Source of the DNA: Gemmatimonadaceae bacterium
Lineage (GTDB): Bacteria > Gemmatimonadota > Gemmatimonadetes > Gemmatimonadales > Gemmatimonadaceae
DNA length: 64,000 nucleotides
Reading direction: 5' to 3'
Assembly (NCBI GenBank): GCA_030647905.1
Contig: JAUSJA010000018.1
Coordinates: forward strand, 1 to 64,000
The translations under genes and the position numbers were made by a program. The notes below the pieces were generated by a model. It was given only the letters and a program-made list of their open reading frames with translations, was not told the origin of the DNA and made no database searches. Below, one piece after another: positions 24,850 through 32,729 of the stretch. Position 1 is the stretch's first letter; every line of letters starts with the position of its first letter.

Positions 24850-25077
24850 ATGCTTCAACCCTTCCAACCCTTCATGAGCTCATTCGGTCGGCTGATGCCG
24901 CTCCTCACCGTGATCGTGTCCGCGCTTGCGCTGTATCAGATCTACAACGCGATCATGTTCGCGATGCAGCACGAATACGCCTTTGCGGTCTTCCACCTCG
25001 TGTTCGGATTCGCCGGCTTCGTGCTGGCGAGAGCGCTGTGGACACACCGCCGAACATTCGCGACCCGGGGGCCGTGA
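24850..25077 (+). CDS. Small two-helix membrane protein
   Basis: 75 residues from ATG 24850, two nt after the terC stop. Two hydrophobic helices are clear: LLTVIVSALALYQIYNAIMF and FAVFHLVFGFAGFVLARALW. The C-terminus is short and basic. Its stop TGA overlaps a GTG start for the next gene. No family recognised; probably made in a TerC-linked operon. Confidence 0.7.
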   Translation: MLQPFQPFMSSFGRLMPLLTVIVSALALYQIYNAIMFAMQHEYAFAVFHLVFGFAGFVLARALWTHRRTFATRGP

Positions 25078-25529
25078 CCGACGAAGCGGTCCGGGTGCGT
25101 GCCGTCGCCCGGGCGCTCGACTCGGCGATCAGGATTCCAGGCACGCGGATCACCTTCGGAATCGACCCGATCGTCGGCCTCCTTCCTGGAGTCGGTGATC
25201 TCGCCGGCGCGGTCATGTCCGGCTACATCGTCCTCGCGTCGGCCCGGATGGGAGTGCCGCCCGCGGTAATCGCCAGAATGATTCTGAACCTTGGAGTGGA
25301 TACTCTCGTAGGGACAGTACCACTGGTCGGCGATCTGTTCGATGTCGGCTTCCGCGCGAACATACGCAACGCGGAGCTGCTCGACCGGCATCTCGCCGAG
25401 CCGGTGGCAACGCGGCGGTCGAGCCGGTTCGCCGTCATGGCCGCCATCGGAGGCATCGTGCTGCTCGGCGCGGGCGGAGTCGCGCTCGCCGTGCTTGCGG
25501 TTCGAGGGCTCAACTGGCTGGTCAGATAG
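25074..25529 (+). CDS. DUF4112-family membrane protein
   Basis: 151 residues from a GTG at 25074 that overlaps the preceding stop (GTGA); GTG 25038 would add 12 residues. The N-terminal half has the DUF4112 signature: SAIRIPGTRITFGIDPIVGL and PGVGDLAGA, then PLVGDLFDVGFRANIRN. Amphipathic and hydrophobic helices (about 45-65 and 125-148) indicate membrane association. The biochemical role of the family is unknown. Confidence 0.85.
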   Translation: MTDEAVRVRAVARALDSAIRIPGTRITFGIDPIVGLLPGVGDLAGAVMSGYIVLASARMGVPPAVIARMILNLGVDTLVGTVPLVGDLFDVGFRANIRNAELLDRHLAEPVATRRSSRFAVMAAIGGIVLLGAGGVALAVLAVRGLNWLVR

Positions 25530-25565
25530 AGATCATCCCGGCGTATTTCCAACAGCGAGGATGGC

Positions 25566-25724
25566 ATGGCAACGCGGATCGAAGGTGCGGCAAAAGCGGG
25601 AATCAGCCTCGGAAGCGCTCTGGCGATCACCATTTCGTGGAGCGTCAATCACTCGATCCTGTGGGCAATCATCCACGGAGTATTCTCGTGGCTCTACGTC
25701 ATCTACTACGCGATCAAGAGATAG
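25566..25724 (+). CDS. 52-residue single-helix membrane protein
   Basis: An ATG at 25566 opens a 52-codon frame: MATRIEGAAKAGISLGSALA, then a long hydrophobic aromatic segment (ILWAIIHGVFSWLYVIYYAI) ending KR. It follows DUF4112 by 36 nt. AGCGAGG lies about 11 nt before the start. The amphipathic N-terminus, single membrane helix and basic tail are what a real small membrane protein looks like. Function unknown. Confidence 0.62.
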   Translation: MATRIEGAAKAGISLGSALAITISWSVNHSILWAIIHGVFSWLYVIYYAIKR

Positions 25725-25903
25725 TGCGATGAGCGATCCGGGGAATCATCCCATGGCGCCGAGGCTTCAGCCGGGAAAGTTCGACACGCCGCACTAGAGA
25801 GGGGCGGGACCGACTATCTTCAAGGTATCACCGAGCGCGCGAAGCCTCCGGCCTCGTGCGCTCGGTATTTGCGGTGCTGAGACAAGTTCATTCCAGGGAC
25901 CAA

Positions 25904-27226
25904 GTGCCTTTTTCGAAATTTGAGCTCGACCCCAATCTGGTGAAGGGAATCAAGGAGATGGGATTCTTGCGCCCGACGCCCATCCAGGCCGACGCGATTC
26001 CTCCAGCGATGCAGGGCAGGGACCTCCTCGCGTGCGCCTTGACCGGAAGCGGGAAGACCGCCGCGTTTCTTCTGCCGATTCTCGACAAGCTCATCTCGCG
26101 CCCACGCGGCGTCACCCGCGCGCTCGTCATCACGCCGACGCGTGAGCTCGCGGCCCAGATCGTCGAGCAGCTCGATGCCATCGCTACGCATACTCCAGTA
26201 ACTGCGGCCGTGGTCATCGGCGGAGTCGGCATGGGCCCGCAGGAGCATGCGTTCCGCAGCGGAACGGACGTGATTGTCGCTACGCCGGGCCGGCTCCTCG
26301 ACCACATGAAGGCGTCTTACGCGAAGCTCGATCGCATCGAGTTCCTGGTGCTCGACGAGGCGGATCGGATGCTCGACATGGGATTTCTGCCGGACATCCG
26401 GCGGATACTGAAAGCGCTTCCGACCAAGCGGCAGACTTTCTTCTTCAGCGCGACCATGCCGGGCCCCATCGCGACGCTCGCTTCACAGATGCTGAAGCAT
26501 CCGGCGACGATCAACCTCGAGCGGACTTCCATCCCGCCGACGGGAATCACGCAGGCGCTCTATCCCGTTCCGCAGGAGCTCAAGTCGGCGCTTTTCCTCG
26601 AGCTTCTGAAACGCGGCGACATGAAGGAAGCGCTGGTCTTCATGCGCACCAAGCACCGCGCGAACCGGCTGGCCGAATATCTGGCGAAGAACGGCATCCT
26701 GTCGGAGCGCATTCACGGCAACAGGTCGCAGAAGCAGCGCACCGAAGCCCTGGCCGGCTTCAAGAGCGGCAAGTACCGCGTGCTCGTCGCCACTGACATC
26801 GCGGCACGAGGCATTGACGTAGAGGCGCTGGGCCACGTGGTGAATTTTGACGTACCGCCGGCGCCTGAGGATTACATCCACCGGGTCGGCAGGACCGGAC
26901 GGGCGGAGATGACGGGCGAGGCGTTCACGTTCTTCGCGCCTGACGAGGAAGCCGACATCAAGGGGATCGAGCGCGCGATCAGCCGCAAGCTTCCGCGAGT
27001 GACGCTCGAGGGGTTCGACTACTCGGCCAAGCCGCAGCAGCGGTTCGAAGTTCCCCTCGCGGAGAGAATCGCGGAGATACGGAAGAAGAAGGCTGAGGAC
27101 AGGGCGCGAGCGGCCGCGAAGACCGCGCGAAAGGGGGCATCGTCGCAAGGTGGAGGACGTCCGGCCCCGAAGGCGGCGGGGGTTTCGTCCAGACCGGGCG
27201 CAGGCCGGGGACGCAGGCCGAGATAG
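25904..27226 (+). CDS. DEAD-box RNA helicase
   Basis: 440 residues. The start is set at GTG 25904, preceded by AGGGA, because the helicase family begins at FSKFELDPNLVKGIKEMGF. All core motifs are seen in order: Q motif (PTPIQADAIPP), TGSGKT, PTRELAAQI, TPGRLLDH, DEAD, SAT, then ATDIAARGIDVE and HRVGRTGRAE. A basic Lys/Ala/Gly-rich tail of about 60 residues follows, as in RhlE-type proteins that act on ribosomal precursors or mRNA. A second DEAD-box gene occurs at 44195. Confidence 0.94.
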   Translation: MPFSKFELDPNLVKGIKEMGFLRPTPIQADAIPPAMQGRDLLACALTGSGKTAAFLLPILDKLISRPRGVTRALVITPTRELAAQIVEQLDAIATHTPVTAAVVIGGVGMGPQEHAFRSGTDVIVATPGRLLDHMKASYAKLDRIEFLVLDEADRMLDMGFLPDIRRILKALPTKRQTFFFSATMPGPIATLASQMLKHPATINLERTSIPPTGITQALYPVPQELKSALFLELLKRGDMKEALVFMRTKHRANRLAEYLAKNGILSERIHGNRSQKQRTEALAGFKSGKYRVLVATDIAARGIDVEALGHVVNFDVPPAPEDYIHRVGRTGRAEMTGEAFTFFAPDEEADIKGIERAISRKLPRVTLEGFDYSAKPQQRFEVPLAERIAEIRKKKAEDRARAAAKTARKGASSQGGGRPAPKAAGVSSRPGAGRGRRPR

Positions 27227-27240
27227 CGCACTCTTCGATA

Positions 27241-27273
27241 GAAAAGAGGCCGCCGGCGAATGCCGGCGGCCTC
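27241..27273 (-). terminator. Terminator (minus strand) for the E1 dehydrogenase gene
   Basis: A perfect 12-bp stem, GAGGCCGCCGGC at 27246-27257 and its complement at 27262-27273, with a four-base loop. Read leftwards it is followed by TTTTC (27245-27241), which fits the minus-strand gene ending at 27294. It can also end the plus-strand helicase transcript. Confidence 0.87.
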
Positions 27274-27293
27274 TCCAAGGAGAGAGTTGCGCC

Positions 27294-29414
27294 TCAGTAA
27301 CCCGCGATCTCCCTGTACGCCGCCTTGAAGTCGTCCACCTGCGGCAGGATCGCGTCCTCGAGCTGCGGCGCGTAACCGACGAATGTATCGGTTGAGGCTA
27401 CGCGCTTGACCGGAGCGTCGAGCCACGCGAAGCACTCGTCGGCGACCGCCGCCGCGATCTCGGCGCCGTAGCCCCACGACAGTGAGTCCTCGTACGCGAC
27501 GATCACGCGCGACGTTTTCTTCACCGACGCGAACACTGTCTCGCGATCCCACGGGCTCAGCGTGCGCAGATCGATCACCTCGACCGAGATTCCCTCCTCG
27601 GCAACCGCGTTCGCCGCGGTCACCGCGCGCTGCAGCGTCGCTCCGTACGTTACGAGTGTGACGTCGGTGCCTTCGCGCACGACCTTCGCCTTCCCGAACG
27701 GAATCATGAAGTTCGGCCCGGGATTGGCGCTCTTGTTGTACGTCTGCCGGTAGAGGTGCTTGTGCTCGAGGAAGATCACCGGATCGTCGCAGCGGATCGC
27801 TGTACGCAGCAGCCCGTTTGCATCGAGTGCGGTCGCGGGACACACGACTCGCAATCCCGGGCAGTGCGTGAACAGCGATGCGCCGGTCTGCGAGTGATAG
27901 ATTGCGCCGCGAATGTATCCGCCGTATGTGGTTCGCACGACGACAGGCGCCGAGAAGCTGTCGTTGGACCGCCAGCGCATCGTGGCCAGCTCCTCGCGGA
28001 GCTGCATGTACGCCGGCCAGATGTAATCGAAGAACTGGATCTCGACCACGGGCTTGAACCCGCGCAGAGCGAGACCGATCGCGCGGCCGACGATGTTGGC
28101 TTCGGCGAGCGGCGAGTTGTAAACGCGCGCGCTCCCGAACTCCTTCTGGAGTCCCCACGTCACCTTGAAGACGCCGCCCTTGCCCTTGACCTTGTCGAGA
28201 TTCTCCTCGCGTGAAACGTCCGCGACATCCTCTCCGAACATCAGGATCTTCTCGTCGCGCCGCATCTCGTCCTTCATGCAGGCGTTGAGCAGATCCACCA
28301 TCGTGGTCGGATCGCCGGTGAATCGCGGGTCGTCCTCGGTATCGAACTGCTCGCCGGTGGGATCCACGTCGGGCGAGTAGACTCCGTAGTAGATAGTCTC
28401 CGGACCGGGCTGCGGTTGCGCCAGCGCGTCGTCAGTGGCGGCGAGGATCAGCTCGTCCACCTCGTCCTGCATGCGCTTGATCTCGTCCTCGGTCGCGTGG
28501 CCTTCGTCAACCAGCCACTTCGGGAAGACTGTGATCGGGTCCCGCGCGGCGTCGGCTTCACGCTCGGACGGCGGACGGTACATCGTCTCGTCATCGGACA
28601 GCGAGTGGGAGTAGGGACGAATTACTTTCGCGTGTACGAGCGCCGGCCCCTTCCGATCGCGCGCGTACTGCACGGCACGCGTCATCACGTCGTAGCTGGC
28701 GAGGAAATCGCAGCCGTCCACTTCCTCGATGTGGAAGTCGGGAAACGATCTGACCAGCTTCGAGATCGAGCCGCCGGCCGTGTTGACCTCGACCGGAACC
28801 GAGATTGCGTATCCGTTGTCCTCCACGAGATAGACGACGGGCAGCTTCAGGTTCGAGGCGGTGTTCAGCGATTCCCAGAATTCGCCCTCGCTCGTCGTGC
28901 CTTCACCTGCGGTTACGAGCACGACCTCGTCGTTCTGAAATCCCTCGGTGATGCCGAGCATCTTCGCGCGCATCGTCGCTTCGGCGGACCCGACGGCTTG
29001 AAGGAACTGGGTGCCGGTCGGAGACGATGCCGACACTATGTTGAGGTCCTTGTGTCCCCAGTGGCTCGGCATCTGCCTGCCGCCCGATGCCGGATCCTTT
29101 GCCGCACCCACCGCCTCGTACAGCATTTCCGTAGCAGTGACGCCCAGCTGCAGGCACAGCGCGCGGTCGCGATAGTAGGTATAGAACCAGTCGTAGGCGG
29201 GCCGCAGGGTCATCGCGGCAGCCGTGAGAATCGCTTCGTGCCCCGCGCCGGAGATCTGGAAAAAGATCTTGTTCTGCCGCTTGAGCTGAACTTCCTTGTC
29301 GTCCAGCCGGCGGGAGAGCAGCATGTTGCGACAGGCGGCGACAAGGCCCTCGGAAGAGAGAGCCGCGCCGGGGGACGCTTTTGATTTTCTGTCGGGACGT
29401 GTAGTGGTTGCCAT
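27294..29414 (-). CDS. Single-chain alpha/beta E1 component of a 2-oxoacid dehydrogenase
   Basis: 706 residues from ATG 29414. The N-terminal half is an E1 alpha subunit ([13 protein letters not shown], thiamine-diphosphate loop [15 protein letters not shown], then the [13 protein letters not shown] phosphorylation-like loop). The C-terminal half is an E1 beta subunit ([36 protein letters not shown]). The fusion is like branched-chain 2-oxoisovalerate dehydrogenases of Bacteroidetes and related groups. It decarboxylates a 2-oxoacid and passes the acyl group to an E2 lipoyl enzyme, which is not in this window. A promoter and terminator frame it as a single-gene unit. Confidence 0.92.
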   Translation of the reverse strand: MATTTRPDRKSKASPGAALSSEGLVAACRNMLLSRRLDDKEVQLKRQNKIFFQISGAGHEAILTAAAMTLRPAYDWFYTYYRDRALCLQLGVTATEMLYEAVGAAKDPASGGRQMPSHWGHKDLNIVSASSPTGTQFLQAVGSAEATMRAKMLGITEGFQNDEVVLVTAGEGTTSEGEFWESLNTASNLKLPVVYLVEDNGYAISVPVEVNTAGGSISKLVRSFPDFHIEEVDGCDFLASYDVMTRAVQYARDRKGPALVHAKVIRPYSHSLSDDETMYRPPSEREADAARDPITVFPKWLVDEGHATEDEIKRMQDEVDELILAATDDALAQPQPGPETIYYGVYSPDVDPTGEQFDTEDDPRFTGDPTTMVDLLNACMKDEMRRDEKILMFGEDVADVSREENLDKVKGKGGVFKVTWGLQKEFGSARVYNSPLAEANIVGRAIGLALRGFKPVVEIQFFDYIWPAYMQLREELATMRWRSNDSFSAPVVVRTTYGGYIRGAIYHSQTGASLFTHCPGLRVVCPATALDANGLLRTAIRCDDPVIFLEHKHLYRQTYNKSANPGPNFMIPFGKAKVVREGTDVTLVTYGATLQRAVTAANAVAEEGISVEVIDLRTLSPWDRETVFASVKKTSRVIVAYEDSLSWGYGAEIAAAVADECFAWLDAPVKRVASTDTFVGYAPQLEDAILPQVDDFKAAYREIAGY

Positions 29415-29442
29415 CTGATCAGCTTGAGGGGTACTGTCGCTA

Positions 29443-29472
29443 ATTATAGTAGTCGGCGACGGGGCCGGTCTA
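29443..29472 (-). promoter_or_regulatory. Promoter of the E1 dehydrogenase gene
   Basis: On the minus strand, TATAAT (29448-29443) is a perfect -10; TAGACC (29472-29467) is an acceptable -35 at 18 nt spacing. The predicted leader to ATG 29414 is about 22 nt. Confidence 0.6.
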
Positions 29473-29550
29473 TGGTCCACCGCCCGCGCCGTAGCTGGTG
29501 GCGTATTTCTTGTCATATATCGTTCCATCGGACACCCTGGAGGAGACGAC

Positions 29551-29937
29551 ATGAAGCACTCATACGCAATTCTGGCGGCAGCCATGGCGGCGGCAGCCTT
29601 TTCCGCCTCGTGCGCCAAGCCGGCGATGCCGACCGAGACCGAATGGAATGCCATCGAGCAGCTCGAGACGCAGGCGAAAGCCATCGCCAGAGTGGATGGC
29701 TGCGCAAGCTCGGGCGATTGCCGTTCCGCGCCTGTAGGCTCGCGCGCCTGCGGCGGCCCCCGCTACTACATCCCGTGGTGTGCGAAGACCACCGATTCGG
29801 CCGCGCTTTACCGCAAGCTGGCCGAGGTGGCGCGCGCCGAGCAGGAGTACAACAGAAAGCACAACACCGTGTCAACCTGCGAGTTCAGGACTGCGCCGCT
29901 GGTGGAGTCGGTCGGCGGGTCCTGCGTGGCCAGATAG
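29551..29937 (+). CDS. Cys-rich lipoprotein of unknown function
   Basis: 128 residues, preceded by GGAGGAG. The signal ends in the lipobox SASC (Cys21). The mature part has six further cysteines, in [26 protein letters not shown] and GSCVAR, with the motif [15 protein letters not shown]. The even Cys count suggests three disulfides in a periplasmic, membrane-tethered domain. Such GCxxxxxC...CGGPxxY proteins recur in several phyla without an assigned role. It diverges from the E1 dehydrogenase gene. Confidence 0.78.
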   Translation: MKHSYAILAAAMAAAAFSASCAKPAMPTETEWNAIEQLETQAKAIARVDGCASSGDCRSAPVGSRACGGPRYYIPWCAKTTDSAALYRKLAEVARAEQEYNRKHNTVSTCEFRTAPLVESVGGSCVAR

Positions 29938-29940
29938 AGA

Positions 29941-29976
29941 CCGCTACCCGCTTACCCGCTACCCGTTGCCCGCGGC
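29941..29976. repeat. Heptamer repeat tract A
   Basis: Five units of the CCGCTAC/CCGTTGC type in 36 bp (one unit has 8 nt), directly after the lipoprotein stop. Same family as the tracts at 30613, 35406 and 53704. Confidence 0.7.
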
Positions 29977-30075
29977 GGGTGTGACCAGCGTCCGGCCTCG
30001 CCGGATGCGACACTCCCCGGCATGGGTTAATTTCTACGCGCAGCTCCAACCCCCTATCCAAGCGGAGGCAGTGGA

Positions 30076-30609
30076 ATGAATCTCATTGCGCGCGCCAAAG
30101 GCATACTCATCAACCCGCGTCAAGAGTGGGCCGCAATAGACGCCGAGCCGCTGAATGTGGGCGCGCTGCTCGTCGGATACGTTCTCCCGCTCGCTGCTAT
30201 CGGGCCGATAGCTCAGATCATCGGAAGGTCCACGTTCGGCTACGGCGGGAGTCTGATCACCACCGCGATCGTGACCTTCTGCCTGACGGTGGTCGGAGTG
30301 TTCGTCGTCGCATGGGTAATCAACGCCCTCGCCCCGACCTTCGGTGCCACGCAGAGCATGCATCAGGCGATCAAGGTCGCGGCATACAGCTCGACTGCCT
30401 CGTGGATCGCCGGGATCTTCAACATCTACCCGCCGCTCGTGATCCTGGCGGTGATCGGCGGGCTGTACAGCCTCTACCTGTTCTATATCGGCCTACCGAT
30501 GCTGATGAAGGCGCCCACCGATAAAGCGATGACCTACACGATCGTCGTCATCGTTGCGGTGGTCGTCATCTACATCGTGATTGGCACGGTTAGCGGACGG
30601 ATGGTCTGA
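30076..30609 (+). CDS. Yip1-family membrane protein
   Basis: 177 residues from ATG 30076. An N-terminal amphipathic segment with NPRQEWAAI, the typical opening of bacterial Yip1-domain proteins, is followed by five hydrophobic helices (about 28-52, 60-85, 108-128, 130-148, 152-174). Role of these bacterial proteins is unknown. It lies between heptamer tracts A and B and converges with NAD synthetase. Confidence 0.85.
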   Translation: MNLIARAKGILINPRQEWAAIDAEPLNVGALLVGYVLPLAAIGPIAQIIGRSTFGYGGSLITTAIVTFCLTVVGVFVVAWVINALAPTFGATQSMHQAIKVAAYSSTASWIAGIFNIYPPLVILAVIGGLYSLYLFYIGLPMLMKAPTDKAMTYTIVVIVAVVVIYIVIGTVSGRMV

Positions 30610-30612
30610 AGA

Positions 30613-30806
30613 CCGTTACCTGTTACCTGTTACCTGTTACCCGCTACCCGTTGCCCGTTGGTGAGAGCTTCGGGCAACGGGCAGCGGGCAACGGGCAACG
30701 GGCAACGGGCAGCGGGCAGCGGGCAGCGGGCAGCGGGCAGCGGGTAACGGGCAGCGGGCAGCGGGCAGCGGGCAGCGGGCAGCGGGCAGCGGGTAACGGG
30801 TAACGG
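30613..30806. repeat. Heptamer repeat tract B: facing arrays forming a large hairpin
   Basis: Seven units of the C[CT]GTTAC/CCGCTAC/CCGTTGC type run from 30613 to 30661; after a 9-nt spacer, 19 units of the inverse type (CGGGCAA, CGGGCAG, CGGGTAA) run from 30671 to 30803. The perfect arms CCGTTGCCCG (30648-30657) and CGGGCAACGG (30671-30680) form the hairpin core. The long arm has 19 GGG runs separated by 4 nt, fitting the G-quadruplex pattern G3-N4. It fills the space between the convergent Yip1 and NAD synthetase genes. Confidence 0.9.
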
Positions 30807-30809
30807 TAG

Positions 30810-32729
30810 TCAATAATCGACGGGTCTCAGGTACGTCTCCCCAATGGCGCTCCCGCTCAGCATCGCGACCGTCGGCAGCTTCCTCTTCCAGTGCGTGCCT
30901 GACAGCCGCTTCTGCACGAGCGCGACTTCTTCGCGCGTGAAACCGTGCGCTTCCACGTCCGCAGGGGCGTAGCCGTTCACGAGCCAGTTGAGGATTTCGT
31001 CGGCGCGCTGGTAGCTGATCCCGAAGTCGCCCTCGTCCGTCTGGCCCGCGATCAGGTCCGCTGACGCCGGCTTCCCGACTATTGCCTCGGGAACTCCAAG
31101 GTGTCTCGCCAGCGCCCATACCTGAGTCTTGAACAGGTCGCCGAGCGGATTGATCGGCGGAGAGTCGTCGGCGTGCCAGGTGAAGTAGCCGAGCAGGCGC
31201 TCGGTCTTGTTCCCGGTGCCGAGCGGCAGGGCGCGCTCGCGCTCGGACTGGTCGAACAGGACGATCATTCTCGTGCGCGCCATGACATTTCCGCGTCTTC
31301 CCGGATTCGCGCCGGGTTCGTTTGCGAGATATCCGTCTACCGCCGCGCTGATATCTATGGTGCGTGACTCGATGCCCAGCTCGTCGATCACCAGCTGCGC
31401 ATGCGCGAGAGAATCAGCGCTCGACGTGCGATAAGGCATTTTCACGCCGACCACGTTGGATGGGCCGAGTGCGCGGGCAGCGAGATACGCTGTCACGGCC
31501 GAATCCACGCCGCCCGAGATGCCGATCACTCCGCGCGAGAAGCCGCGCAGCCGGAGCTCTTCGCGAAGGAACGACACGAGCCAGTCCGCCGTGAGCGCTG
31601 GATCGATTTCGAGCGGCGGCGGCCCCATCACCGATGCCGGCGCGGACACGACCGCAATCCGTGCGGGCTCGGGACGCGATTCCACGCCACCGTGCTCCGC
31701 ACCGGCGCCTGCTTCGGGCTTCCACGCTCGCGCATCGCTCGTCGCCCATGCACGCGATGGCTGTCCCGACACGATCCCAACAGGTGATGCACCGTTGCTC
31801 GTCGCCGGATCGTAGGACAGCGGCAACGGCTCGCCAAGCTGAATTTTTCCGATCGTGCGAACGAGATGCGGCAGCATGGTCTGGAGATCCGTGAGCAGCG
31901 GCAGCTCCACACGCGCGCGCGTCAGCTCCGACGTATCGAGCGTCACCGTTGCGATCGCCTCCTCCCATAGAGGCGCGCGCAGCTTCACGTCACCCCTCGG
32001 TCCGACAACGATGGACCCGCCGGAAAAAGTCTTTCCACCCTCGGATCCGACGAGGTGCACGAGCCCGGTGAAGACTCCGTGCTCGGAGGCAACGTCGCGC
32101 GCGAGCCGCTCCCACCTTTCCAGATTCGCTGGTCCCGCCAGCTCGTCCTGTCTCGGGAAAAGCCCGCGCGCCGGAGAGGCGGACGGAATGAAGATCATCT
32201 GCGCCCCGTCGAGCGCTGCGATGGTTCCCGACAGGCTGTGCCACGCGTCCTCGCACACCAGCATCGCGGCGCGTCCCCAGCTCGTGTCGAACGCCCGGAT
32301 CTCGAAGCCGCGGTCCACGAACCGCTCTTCGTCGAACAGACCGTACGTCGGAAGAAACACCTTCCGGTGCACGTGCCGGACGATGGGCGATTCTCCCCCC
32401 AATGTCACGTACAGCGCACTATTATAGATGGAGTTGTTCCAGATCTCGTAGAAGCCGAGCCCGACGTCCATCGGCTCGAGCGACGGAACGGCGGCGCGGT
32501 ATTGCGCGTCGAGATCGCGGACCAGCGTTCCTGCGGTAACCGCGTGGTCCCGCACTCCCCCTTCGAGGAAGTATCCACTGACCGCGGTCTCGGGAAGGAA
32601 CGCAACCTGCGGTCGCGGTGTCAATGCATCGAGCTGGGCGAAAATCCCGCCCAGCTTCGCGAGATTGTTTTCGTAGTCGCCCTTTCGCGGCTTGAACTGT
32701 ATGATTGCCAGGTGCACGGATTGATGCAT
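30810..32729 (-). CDS. nadE: Glutamine-dependent NAD+ synthetase
   Basis: 639 residues from ATG 32729. The first 280 residues form a nitrilase-type glutaminase with Glu in FLPETAVSGYF, Lys in HRKVFLPTYG and Cys in MLVCEDAWHS. The C-terminal part is the ATP-pyrophosphatase synthetase domain (GISGGVDSAVTAYLA P-loop, GTGNKTERLLGYFT, STADL-like ASADLIAGQTDEGD). It converts deamido-NAD to NAD using ammonia channelled from glutamine. Its start codon shares an ATGCAT palindrome with the divergent penicillin-binding protein. Further upstream open frame is antisense and not real. Confidence 0.94.
   Translation of the reverse strand: MHQSVHLAIIQFKPRKGDYENNLAKLGGIFAQLDALTPRPQVAFLPETAVSGYFLEGGVRDHAVTAGTLVRDLDAQYRAAVPSLEPMDVGLGFYEIWNNSIYNSALYVTLGGESPIVRHVHRKVFLPTYGLFDEERFVDRGFEIRAFDTSWGRAAMLVCEDAWHSLSGTIAALDGAQMIFIPSASPARGLFPRQDELAGPANLERWERLARDVASEHGVFTGLVHLVGSEGGKTFSGGSIVVGPRGDVKLRAPLWEEAIATVTLDTSELTRARVELPLLTDLQTMLPHLVRTIGKIQLGEPLPLSYDPATSNGASPVGIVSGQPSRAWATSDARAWKPEAGAGAEHGGVESRPEPARIAVVSAPASVMGPPPLEIDPALTADWLVSFLREELRLRGFSRGVIGISGGVDSAVTAYLAARALGPSNVVGVKMPYRTSSADSLAHAQLVIDELGIESRTIDISAAVDGYLANEPGANPGRRGNVMARTRMIVLFDQSERERALPLGTGNKTERLLGYFTWHADDSPPINPLGDLFKTQVWALARHLGVPEAIVGKPASADLIAGQTDEGDFGISYQRADEILNWLVNGYAPADVEAHGFTREEVALVQKRLSGTHWKRKLPTVAMLSGSAIGETYLRPVDY

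Noticed and set aside
30613-30806. CRISPR array
   Set aside because: The units are 7 nt and directly adjacent, with no unique spacers and no cas gene in the window.
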